Shown here one piece after another: positions 1 to 6,631 of a stretch of DNA of 6,847 bases. This stretch comes from Hyphomonadaceae bacterium UBA2389 (GTDB taxonomy: Bacteria; Pseudomonadota; Alphaproteobacteria; Caulobacterales; Aquidulcibacteraceae), in NCBI GenBank assembly GCA_002343395.1, contig DDSN01000040.1, positions 1,398-8,244 on the forward strand, in the 5' to 3' direction. Each line of letters opens with the position of its first letter. Within the stretch, counting starts at the first letter, position 1. The notes under the pieces were generated by a model, which saw only the letters and a list, made by a program, of their open reading frames with translations, was not told the DNA's origin and ran no database searches. Position numbers and translations under genes: made by a program.

Positions 1-522
1 CGCAGCATCGAGACATCAATGGGGTTCTCAACTGTTTCGGGCTTGCCGATGGCGACGCGGAGCGGAGACATCGACCCGGGCGTTGTGCTGCACCTGCTGC
101 GCGCCGGCCGCTCTCTTGAGGACGTCGAGGATCTTCTCAATCGCCGATCAGGATTGCTCGGCCTTTCGGGCGTGAGCGCCGACATGGCCGAATTGTTGGT
201 TTCGCCAGACCCCCGCGCCGCGGAAGCGGTGGAGCTCTTCTGCCAGACAGGTCGGCGTTGGCTTGCGGGTCTTGCGGGCGTTCTGGGCGGCGTCGACCGG
301 GTGGTGTTTACAGGTGGTATTGGCGAGAACGCGCCGCGCGTGCGCGCGGCGATATGCGAGGGCCTGAGCTTTATGGGGGTGGACCTCGACAAGGGGCGTA
401 ACGAGGCGGGCGCTGGCGTGATTTCGCGCGACGGCGCGCAAATCATCATCGAGGTGCGCGCCGCTGACGAGGAAGCCGTTATCGCGGGTGAGACCCGCGC
501 TGCGCTGGCGACGATGAGCTAA
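1..522 (+). CDS. ackA: Acetate kinase, C-terminal part (5' end outside window)
   Basis: Acetate kinase interconverts acetyl phosphate + ADP and acetate + ATP in the cytoplasm. The frame is open from base 1, so the ATG at 19 is an internal Met: the residues before it (RSIETS) continue the family segment leading into TRSGDIDPG (52-78). About 173 residues remain of a usual ~400, i.e. the C-terminal actin-like ATPase half. The nucleotide-binding signature FTGGIGEN lies at 307-330 and is followed by APRVR. Near the C-terminus the usual TDEE/TNEE is AADEE (460-474); the Glu pair, where the Mg-binding Glu of the family lies, is kept. The stop at 520-522 is one base before the most upstream possible start of the phosphoketolase gene, which makes its product acetyl phosphate. 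That places the two enzymes in one pathway and probably one transcript. Identification is secure; only the N-terminal half cannot be judged. Confidence 0.94.
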   Translation, partial: RSIETSMGFSTVSGLPMATRSGDIDPGVVLHLLRAGRSLEDVEDLLNRRSGLLGLSGVSADMAELLVSPDPRAAEAVELFCQTGRRWLAGLAGVLGGVDRVVFTGGIGENAPRVRAAICEGLSFMGVDLDKGRNEAGAGVISRDGAQIIIEVRAADEEAVIAGETRAALATMS

Positions 523-523
523 T

Positions 524-2992
524 TTGGACGCACACCCATGTGTCAGGGCGCGGACGCTGGCGTGCGTATTGGTTGATGGCGAGAAGAAGGGCGCGCGCCG
601 GCCCCAAGCGGATATTGTCGTGTCAGCACCAGCCAGCGACGCATGGCGGGAGGGGTATGGCGTCATCCGCCACCGGCCCGAGACCGTCGCGAAAATCGAA
701 AACCTTGTCGCGCGCCACTGGATGGACGGGGCGCTGGCTGATCGCGACAGGGCGCTTACCTTGTGCGCGGCTGCTGACCGTCTCGCCAGCGCCGCAATGT
801 GGACCGTGGCGCACATGAGTTACGCCACGCGCGTCGATCTAAGCGGCGCAGACTTGGCCGCGGACGCTTTTAAGGCAGCGCCCGAAGGCCATATGGGCGG
901 CTCGCTCAACGCAGCCATCGCCTTTGTCGGGTTCCATCTTGCCAACGCGCTCACCGGGCAGACGCGCGCCTGGGTGTTGGGGCAGGGCCATTGCGTTGCC
1001 GCGATCGAAGCGGTGAACGCGCTCTTGGAGGATCTATCTCCCGCCCAACAGGGGCGCTACGGGCGCAGCGAAGCTGGTCTCTCGCGGCTCGCGGCCGACT
1101 TTTATTCTTATGCATTGACGCCAGAAGGGCGCCCAGCGGCGCCGCTCGGAAGTCACGTCAATCCGCACACTGCTGGCGGCGTCTCCGAAGGCGGCTATCT
1201 GGGTTTTGCCGAAACCCAATACGTCCATATGCCCTTGCCCGGAGAGCGATTGGTCGCGTTCTTGAGCGACGGAGCGTTTGAAGAACAGCGTGGCTCCGAC
1301 TGGTCGCCGCGATGGTGGCGCGCCGAAGAAAGCGGCTTTGTCGTGCCCGTCATGATCCTCAATGGCAGGCGCATCGAGCAGCGCACCGAAATCGGCCAGG
1401 AGGGCGGCGCCGAGTGGCTCGCTCAGCATCTGCGGCTAAGCGGTTTTGATCCCATCATCATCGACGGTCACGATCCGCTGGCCTACGCCGCCGCCATCAT
1501 CGAAGCCGAATCTGCACTCATGCATTTCACATCCATGTCGGGGCGGGCCTATCCAGCCCGGCTTCCCTATGTGATCGCGCGCTGCGTCAAGGGCTATGGC
1601 TTTCCGGGGGCGGGCACAAATCGCGCGCACAATTTGCCGCTTGCCGGAAATCCTCACATCGACGCGGAAGCGCGGCGGCAATTTAATGAGGGCGCACGCG
1701 CGCTCTTTGTGCCGAAAGCTGAACTCGATGCGGCGGCGCAGGCATTTGCTGTTCACGATGCGCAACAGCGGCCGCGCGAAAGCCGTCATCCGCTGGCAAC
1801 GCGATCTGTCCCGCCGCCGGTTTTGCCTGAGCCGGCTTGGGCCCCCGAAGGGGGTGCAAGTTGCGCCATGGAGGCGCTCGACGCACTTTTCGTTGAGATC
1901 GTCAAAGCCAATCCGGATCTACGCGTGCGTGTCGGCAACCCTGACGAGTTGAAAAGCAATCACATGGGTGCAACGCTCGATTTGTTGCGCCACCGCGTGA
2001 ATGCGCCCGAGCCGGGCGCACCCGAAGCGGTGGACGGCGCCGTCATTACCGCGCTCAATGAGGAAGCAGTCATTGGCGCGGCGCTCGGCAATAAAGGCGG
2101 GCTCAATCTCGCCGTGAGCTACGAAGCCTTCGCCATGAAAATGCTGGGGGCGCTGCGCCAAGACATCATCTTTGCCCGCCGTCAGCGCGAGATCGGCGTC
2201 CCGCCCGGTTGGCTGACGGTGGCGCTTATCGCCACGTCCCACACCTGGGAAAACGCCAAGAACGAACAGTCGCACCAGGATCCGACCTTGCCCGAGGCGC
2301 TTCTGGGCGAAATGGCGGACACCGCGCGCGTGCTGTTTCCGATCGACGCCAATTCCGCGGCGGCCGCGCTTCGCAGCGTCTACGCCTCGCATGGTCAAAT
2401 CGCGTGCCTCGTGACGCCGAAGCGCGCTGTGGCTCGCTTGCTCAGCGGGGCGCGCGCCCACCAAGCCGTGGCTGATGGCGCAGCACTTCTCCTCGGCGAC
2501 CCTAGAGAGGCTGACCTCCAATTCGTCGCGATTGGCGCCTATCAAACTGCGGAAGCCTTACGTGCGAGCGAACGCTTGATGGCGCGTGGCCGTTCGGCAT
2601 GCGTCACCGCGCTTTTAGAGCCTGGCCGCTTCCGCGCCGGGCGCGACGAGATCGAAACGGCCTATGCCGCGAGCGAGGCGCAGCGCAGACATTTCTTCCC
2701 GGAGGAGACGCTGCGCGTTTTTCTCACCCATACGCGTCCGGAACCAATGCTTGGCGCTTTGCGCCGGCTCGACGATGGACCTTCACGCACCAGCGCGCTT
2801 GGCTTCATCAATCGGGGCGGCACGCTCGACGTATTCGGCATGCTGTTCGCCAACCGCTCGACCTGGGCGCATGCGCTTGAGGCCGCAGCTCGCATCCTGG
2901 GCTGTGGTCGCGAGGAGTTTTTGTCGGAGGTCGAACTGAACGCACTCGACGGACGCGGCGACCCCAATGTTCTACGCGTTGCACCTCAGTAG
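524..2992 (+). CDS. xfp: Divergent phosphoketolase (XFP family)
   Basis: Thiamine-diphosphate enzyme of the phosphoketolase family, expected to split xylulose-5-P and/or fructose-6-P with phosphate into acetyl phosphate plus glyceraldehyde-3-P or erythrose-4-P. At 822 residues it has family length. Motifs in order: EGHMGGSLN (His123; GHWGT in canonical enzymes), GQGHC (His156; canonical GPGHG), SHVNPHTAGG (His211), SDGAFEEQ (Asp249; canonical GDGEAETG cofactor loop), ILNGRRIEQRT, KGYGFPGAGTN, LNEEAV (Glu513/514, in the catalytic-Glu region), SYEAF, SHTWEN (His573) and EQSHQDPT (His584). The C-terminal domain ends with GFINRGGTLDVFGMLFAN. The frame is intact. This is a divergent clade that, from memory, databases sometimes label xylulose 5-phosphate 3-epimerase; substrate preference cannot be read here. 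The start is uncertain: TTG at 524 leaves a 1-base gap after ackA, with an in-frame stop at 515-517 just upstream, but GTG at 620 would remove 32 low-similarity residues and start shortly before the conserved GYGVIRHRPET. Its partner ackA and the downstream genes suggest an operon. Confidence 0.88.
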   Translation: MDAHPCVRARTLACVLVDGEKKGARRPQADIVVSAPASDAWREGYGVIRHRPETVAKIENLVARHWMDGALADRDRALTLCAAADRLASAAMWTVAHMSYATRVDLSGADLAADAFKAAPEGHMGGSLNAAIAFVGFHLANALTGQTRAWVLGQGHCVAAIEAVNALLEDLSPAQQGRYGRSEAGLSRLAADFYSYALTPEGRPAAPLGSHVNPHTAGGVSEGGYLGFAETQYVHMPLPGERLVAFLSDGAFEEQRGSDWSPRWWRAEESGFVVPVMILNGRRIEQRTEIGQEGGAEWLAQHLRLSGFDPIIIDGHDPLAYAAAIIEAESALMHFTSMSGRAYPARLPYVIARCVKGYGFPGAGTNRAHNLPLAGNPHIDAEARRQFNEGARALFVPKAELDAAAQAFAVHDAQQRPRESRHPLATRSVPPPVLPEPAWAPEGGASCAMEALDALFVEIVKANPDLRVRVGNPDELKSNHMGATLDLLRHRVNAPEPGAPEAVDGAVITALNEEAVIGAALGNKGGLNLAVSYEAFAMKMLGALRQDIIFARRQREIGVPPGWLTVALIATSHTWENAKNEQSHQDPTLPEALLGEMADTARVLFPIDANSAAAALRSVYASHGQIACLVTPKRAVARLLSGARAHQAVADGAALLLGDPREADLQFVAIGAYQTAEALRASERLMARGRSACVTALLEPGRFRAGRDEIETAYAASEAQRRHFFPEETLRVFLTHTRPEPMLGALRRLDDGPSRTSALGFINRGGTLDVFGMLFANRSTWAHALEAAARILGCGREEFLSEVELNALDGRGDPNVLRVAPQ

Positions 2993-2999
2993 AAAGAAG
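2991..2999 (+). promoter_or_regulatory. Ribosome binding site for the beta-CASP nuclease gene
   Basis: The purine run AGAAAGAAG overlaps the last two bases of the phosphoketolase stop codon and ends 8 bases before the ATG at 3008. It is a weak but well-placed Shine-Dalgarno-like stretch. It supports the 3008 start and leaves only 15 bases between the two genes, too little for a separate promoter or terminator, so co-transcription is likely. Confidence 0.5.
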
Positions 3000-3007
3000 C
3001 CAACGAC

Positions 3008-4372
3008 ATGAGTTTGACCTTAACGAGTCTCGGCGCAGCGGGAACGGTCACCGGTTCAAAGCACCTCTTGGAGGCGGATGGCCGGCGCATTCTGGTGGAT
3101 TGCGGCATGTTCCAGGGGCTTAAGGTCCTGCGCGAGCGCAATTGGGCGCCGCTCGCGATCCCGCCGGAGTCGATCGATGCGGTGGTGCTGACGCATGCGC
3201 ACTTGGACCACAGCGGCTATCTCCCGAAGCTCGTGCGCGACGGCTTTAGGGGGCCCGTCTATTGCTCCTCCGCGACGGCCGATCTCTGCGACATCCTGTT
3301 GAAGGATAGCGCCAGAATAGCCGAGAACGATGCCGAATACGCCAACCGTAGAGGCCACACAAAGCATAAGCCCGCGCTTCCACTTTACACCGTGCGCGAC
3401 GCTGAGGCCGCATTGAAGCAGCTGAAGCCGATCGCCTTCGAGACGGAAACAAGCGTTGAAGGCGGCGCCAAGATGCAGCTGCGCCGTGCAGGCCACATCC
3501 TCGGCGCGGCCACGGTCGAATTCAATTGGCAAGGGCGCGGAATCGTATTTTCCGGCGATTTGGGACGTTATGATGACGTGTTCATGCCTGATCCCGCGCC
3601 GGTGAACGCGGCCGATTATGTGGTCGTTGAATCGACATATGGCGATCGCATCCATCCCAAAAACGATCCGATGGAAGCCTTGGGCGCGGTCGTGGAGCGG
3701 ACGGTGCGCCGCGGCGGCACCGTCGTTATTCCCGCGTTCGCCGTCGGGCGCACTCAAGTTCTCCTTTATCACCTGTGGATGCTGAAGCGCGCAGGACGCA
3801 TCCAGTCCGTGCCTATCTTTCTCGACAGTCCGATGGCGATCAATGCGACCGAACTCCTATGCGGCCATTTAGACGACCATCGCTTTTCAGCCGAGACCTG
3901 CGAGCAATCCTGCGCCATCGCCACCTATGTGCGCGATGTCGAAGACTCAAAGGCCATTGTGTCAAATCCGATGCCCAAGATCGTCATTGCAGGCAGCGGC
4001 ATGGCGACCGGCGGGCGCGTCTTGCACCACATCAAGGCGTTCGGGCCCGAGGCCAAGAATACGATCCTGTTTGCCGGCTATCAGGCCGTCGGCACGCGAG
4101 GCGCCCGTCTGCTTGCTGGTGAAACCGAGATCAAGATGTTTGGCCAATGGATTCCGATCCGGGCTGAAATCGCCAACCTGCCTGAACTCTCAGCCCACGC
4201 CGACGCCGGCGAGATCATCCGCTGGCTGAGCGGCTTTGAAAAGCCGCCGCGCCGCACCTTCATAGTGCACGGCGAGCCGGACGCTTCCGATGCGCTGCGC
4301 GTGCGCATCGAGCGCGAACTCGGCTGGGACGCGGCGGTTGTCGATGATCAGCGCAGGTATGAACTCGCATGA
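3008..4372 (+). CDS. Metallo-beta-lactamase / beta-CASP RNA exonuclease-like protein
   Basis: Predicted zinc-dependent nuclease of the CPSF73/Ysh1-like beta-CASP group, cytoplasmic, expected to process or degrade RNA. The 454-residue protein is full length and all key motifs are present: THAHLDHSG (His63, His65, Asp67, His68), GHILGA (His163), SGDLGR (Asp184), beta-CASP motif A ESTYGDR (Glu208), the PAFAVGRTQ segment (242-250), FLDSPMA (271-277), GSGMATGGR (329-337), motif B SAHAD (His397) and motif C VHGE (His421). No signal peptide or membrane segment is visible, and the catalytic set has no loss, so an active enzyme is expected. The start ATG is preceded by a purine-rich ribosome site. Its stop overlaps the ATG of the phosphorylase gene (ATGA, 4369-4372), a hallmark of translational coupling. 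Its presence among acetate-fermentation enzymes suggests RNA turnover feeding carbon or energy recovery (inference). Exact substrate and endo- versus exonuclease action are unknown. Confidence 0.93.
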   Translation: MSLTLTSLGAAGTVTGSKHLLEADGRRILVDCGMFQGLKVLRERNWAPLAIPPESIDAVVLTHAHLDHSGYLPKLVRDGFRGPVYCSSATADLCDILLKDSARIAENDAEYANRRGHTKHKPALPLYTVRDAEAALKQLKPIAFETETSVEGGAKMQLRRAGHILGAATVEFNWQGRGIVFSGDLGRYDDVFMPDPAPVNAADYVVVESTYGDRIHPKNDPMEALGAVVERTVRRGGTVVIPAFAVGRTQVLLYHLWMLKRAGRIQSVPIFLDSPMAINATELLCGHLDDHRFSAETCEQSCAIATYVRDVEDSKAIVSNPMPKIVIAGSGMATGGRVLHHIKAFGPEAKNTILFAGYQAVGTRGARLLAGETEIKMFGQWIPIRAEIANLPELSAHADAGEIIRWLSGFEKPPRRTFIVHGEPDASDALRVRIERELGWDAAVVDDQRRYELA

Positions 4373-5331
4373 GCGCCGCGCCAACGACCAGGGAGGGCGA
4401 ACACGCTTCGCATCTTGTGGCCAAGCGCCTCAAGCTTCTCTCGCAAGACGACGCGATCGTTCTGATGCGCACCGATTGTCACGTCTGCAAGTCCGAAGGG
4501 CTGTCCGCGCGCGCTCGCGTGCTCTTGACCGCTGGTGATCGGCGCGTGATCGCAACGCTCTACCAGGTCGAGAACGATTGGCTGACTGTCGATGAAGCGG
4601 GGTTGTCCGAGGCGGCGTGGAAACGCCTGGCCGTAGCCGATGGTGAACACATAGCCGTCAGTCATGCGCCGCCGCTTGACTCGCTTGCTGACGTGCGACG
4701 GCGCATGTATGGCGGCCGCCTCGATCAGCGCGCGTTCCGCTCTATCATCGGCGACATCGCCGGTGGTCGCTATGTCGACATTCATCTCGCCACGTTTATC
4801 GCCGCGTGCTCGGCCTTTCCGCTCGATCTCGATGAAATCACCTCGCTCACGCGCGCCATGGTGGAAGTGGGCGAGCGTCTCTCCTGGCCTTCGGCGATGG
4901 TGGTCGACAAACATTGCGTGGGCGGCCTACCTGGCAATCGCACCACGCCAATCGTGGTCGCTATCGTCGCGAGCTTGGGGCTCCTCATGCCCAAGACCTC
5001 TTCGCGCGCGATCACCTCGCCGTCGGGCACGGCCGACACAATGGAGACCTTGGCGCCCGTCGATCTCGATATTGCCGCCATGCGCCGCGTCGTCGAGGCC
5101 GAAGGCGGCTGCATCGCCTGGGGCGGCGCCGTGCGCCTCTCGCCAGCCGATGACGTGCTCATCCGCATCGAGCGCGCGCTTGATATCGACACCGAAGGTC
5201 AGCTCATCGCCTCGGTCCTGTCCAAAAAAATCGCCGCGGGCGCCAGTCACGTCGTGCTCGATCTGCCTGTGGGGCTCACAGCGAAGATCCGCACGCCGGA
5301 GGCGGCGCGCGATCTGAGCGCGCCCCTCTTC
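4369..5331 (+). CDS. Thymidine/AMP phosphorylase-like protein, truncated at a junction
   Basis: Pyrimidine/nucleotide phosphorylase of the long archaeal-type group (putative thymidine phosphorylase, related to AMP phosphorylase, usually about 500 residues). It would cleave a nucleoside or nucleoside monophosphate with phosphate to give free base and a pentose phosphate. Residues 1-100 form the extra N-terminal domain of this group (HLVAKRLKLLSQDD). Then come the helical segment with YVDIHLATF (135-143), the phosphate-binding DKHCVGGLPGNRTTP (180-194), KTSSRAITSPSGTADTMETL (209-228), WGGAVRLSPADD (251-262) and VLSKKIAAGASHVV (283-296). Similarity persists through PVGLTAKIRTPEAAR (300-314) and then stops: about 180 C-terminal residues are missing. 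The frame happens to stay open to a stop at 6015, but everything past about 5331 is the antisense of the vWA gene and resembles nothing in this family. The ATG overlaps the upstream stop (ATGA). Thymidine versus AMP preference cannot be decided. Confidence 0.87.
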
Positions 5332-5345
5332 GGCCCCGACGATCA
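5295..5345. other. Chimeric junction between two unrelated DNA segments
   Basis: To the left, the + strand encodes a conserved phosphorylase; to the right, the - strand encodes a vWA protein. Both lose family resemblance here, in mid-domain, and the genes face each other tail to tail. On the + strand, family-like residues run to about TPEAARDLSA (5308-5322 for EAARD onward). On the - strand, family-like residues run to about NAGVIV (5338-5355), and possibly a little further into QIARRL. The exact point is therefore blurred, possibly by a short shared GC-rich stretch. GC content and codon choice also change: the right side almost never uses A/T-ending codons, while the left does. No inverted repeats, target duplication or integrase remnant is visible. 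An assembly or cloning artefact is most likely; true recombination is the alternative. Confidence 0.8.
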
Positions 5346-6588
5346 CGCCGGCGTTCGGGAGCTCGCTCTTGGTGACGGCGGCGAGGAGGCTCTCGTCTCG
5401 AATCCCGCCAAGGACCACCGCGTCGGCGCGGACGAAGCCGCTCTCGCCGAGCCTCGCGGTGATGCGCTTGATGTCGCCCACCTCTTTGGCGCCAACCGTG
5501 GCGACGCCGTCCGAGACGATGACGAGGCGCGGCTGCGCGAGCGCGGCGCCCGTCTTGCGGGCCCAGACCAGGGCGCGCGCGAGATCCGACGCCCCGAGCG
5601 CGCCGCGCTGCTCGATCCGCTTCACGTGCTCGTCGCCGAACGCCTTGGCCGGGCCGGCGTAGATCGGCTCGACCTGTTGGTCGAAGCACGCGACCGATAT
5701 CGGTGCGTCCGGAGGCAGCGCGGCGACGACATCACGCAGCGCGGCGACCCCTCGGCTCATGTCGAGCGCCCGCGACGCGCTCGTATCCACCAAGATGACG
5801 GCGCTGTCGAAGGCCTCGCGCGCGCTCGCGGCATCGGGGATCCTCACCCGAACGAGCGCCTCCTTGCCAGCGCGGATGCCCACGTCCTCGTCGCTCGACC
5901 ACTGGTCGCGCGGCACGAGGAGATCGCCGGCGGGCTTGGTATCGAGCGCGTGGTGCACCGCGATCGCGTTCCCGCCGCGGAACACTTCGGCGTCGAGCTT
6001 GGCCACCGTCGGTAGGCCGGCGAAGCGAAGCCGGTAGGGCGCGCGCTCGGTCAGGGTCTCGGTGTAGGTGACGACGAGCTCCTTCCGCTCCTTCGCGAAG
6101 ATGGGGAACACGCGCACGGCCAGCTCGTTGCCCGCCCCCTGCTCGAGGAGGGCCGGGTCGCGCTTCTGGTGCAGGAACTCTTCGTACGTCACGCGGGCCC
6201 GCTGCTTCTCGACGACCTCGCTCTCCATCCACGCCCCGCGGATCTTCATCGCGAAGCGGCTGAGCGACGCCCCCGGCGGGACGGTGAAGGTGAACCGGCC
6301 CTCGATGGTGCGATCTTCGGGGTTGTCGAACGAGAGGCGCAGCTCGGTGACGGCCACCGGGTCCTCGATGACGGTGGTCGCGCTGACCGCGGCTATCGCC
6401 AGGCCGACGCCGTCCGTCGAGGTGAGCGAGAACGGAGGCGGGGCCGGACGCTCGTGCGCGAGGCCCGGCTCGGGGAGCAGGACCGCCTGAACGGGCGGCG
6501 GTGCGCTCTCTCTCGGAGCGGCCCCACCACACGACAGACCTACGGTGACGGCGAACAGCCCGAGCATGCAAAGGGATGCACGGGGCAT
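5335..6588 (-). CDS. VIT and vWA domain protein, probable lipoprotein, C-terminus lost
   Basis: Secreted or surface protein of the inter-alpha-trypsin-inhibitor-like (VIT plus von Willebrand A) type, a scaffold for metal-dependent protein binding; its specific role is unknown. Residues 1-20 form a signal peptide with Cys20 in GLSCGG, probably lipid-anchored although Gly at -3 is not the canonical Leu, followed by a Pro/Ala-rich linker to about residue 52. The VIT domain spans about 53-180 (LRLSFDNPEDRTIEGRFTF, YEEFLHQKRDPALLEQ, RVFPIFAKERKELVV). The vWA domain starts near 262 with ILVDTSAS, giving the MIDAS residues Asp268, Ser270 and Ser272. The usual MIDAS Thr position is probably Ser334 (GASDL), and the third MIDAS motif is SDG (Asp360). 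Family resemblance ends near residue 417, where the chimeric junction lies; the frame stays open to 4927 only as the antisense of the phosphorylase. The region after vWA found in homologues is missing. The ATG at 6588 gives the complete signal peptide. The style is myxobacterial. Confidence 0.85.
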
Positions 6589-6631
6589 GGGTCCACCGAC
6601 AGCGGCGAGCCAGGAATGTTCCCGGCGGCGG
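6589..6631. other. Short intergenic gap between S41 peptidase and VIT-vWA genes
   Basis: Forty-three bases separate the two - strand genes. I see no clear hairpin with a T run and no recognisable promoter boxes, so the genes are probably co-transcribed, peptidase first. Confidence 0.4.
6592..6597 (-). promoter_or_regulatory. Possible ribosome binding site of the VIT-vWA gene
   Basis: Read on the - strand, GGTGGA lies 3 bases before the ATG at 6588. The sequence resembles a Shine-Dalgarno core but the spacing is short. An in-frame ATG at residue 8 (6567) exists but would cut into the signal peptide, so 6588 is preferred. Confidence 0.35.

Noticed and set aside
331..355. GC-rich near-palindrome considered as a regulatory hairpin
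   Set aside because: It lies within conserved acetate kinase coding sequence, next to GGIGEN, and is ordinary for alternating GCGC codon runs.
148..816. 222-codon open frame on the - strand
   Set aside because: It lies opposite ackA and phosphoketolase; the composition (Arg, His, Ala) is that of antisense GC-rich coding DNA.
1919..2545. 208-codon open frame on the - strand
   Set aside because: It is entirely antisense to conserved phosphoketolase motifs and shows no recognisable domain.
3056..3772. 238-codon open frame on the - strand
   Set aside because: It is antisense to the metal-binding half of the beta-CASP nuclease, whose motifs are all conserved.
4927..5300. - strand continuation of the vWA frame
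   Set aside because: It is the antisense of conserved phosphorylase sequence and has no vWA-family character.
5346..6015. + strand tail continuing the phosphorylase frame to a stop at 6015
   Set aside because: It is rich in Arg, Ala, Asp and Glu, has no resemblance to phosphorylases, and is the exact codon-on-codon antisense of a well-conserved VIT-vWA gene.
6589..6631. Possible terminator or promoter between the two - strand genes
   Set aside because: No stem with a T run and no convincing promoter boxes were seen in 43 bases.
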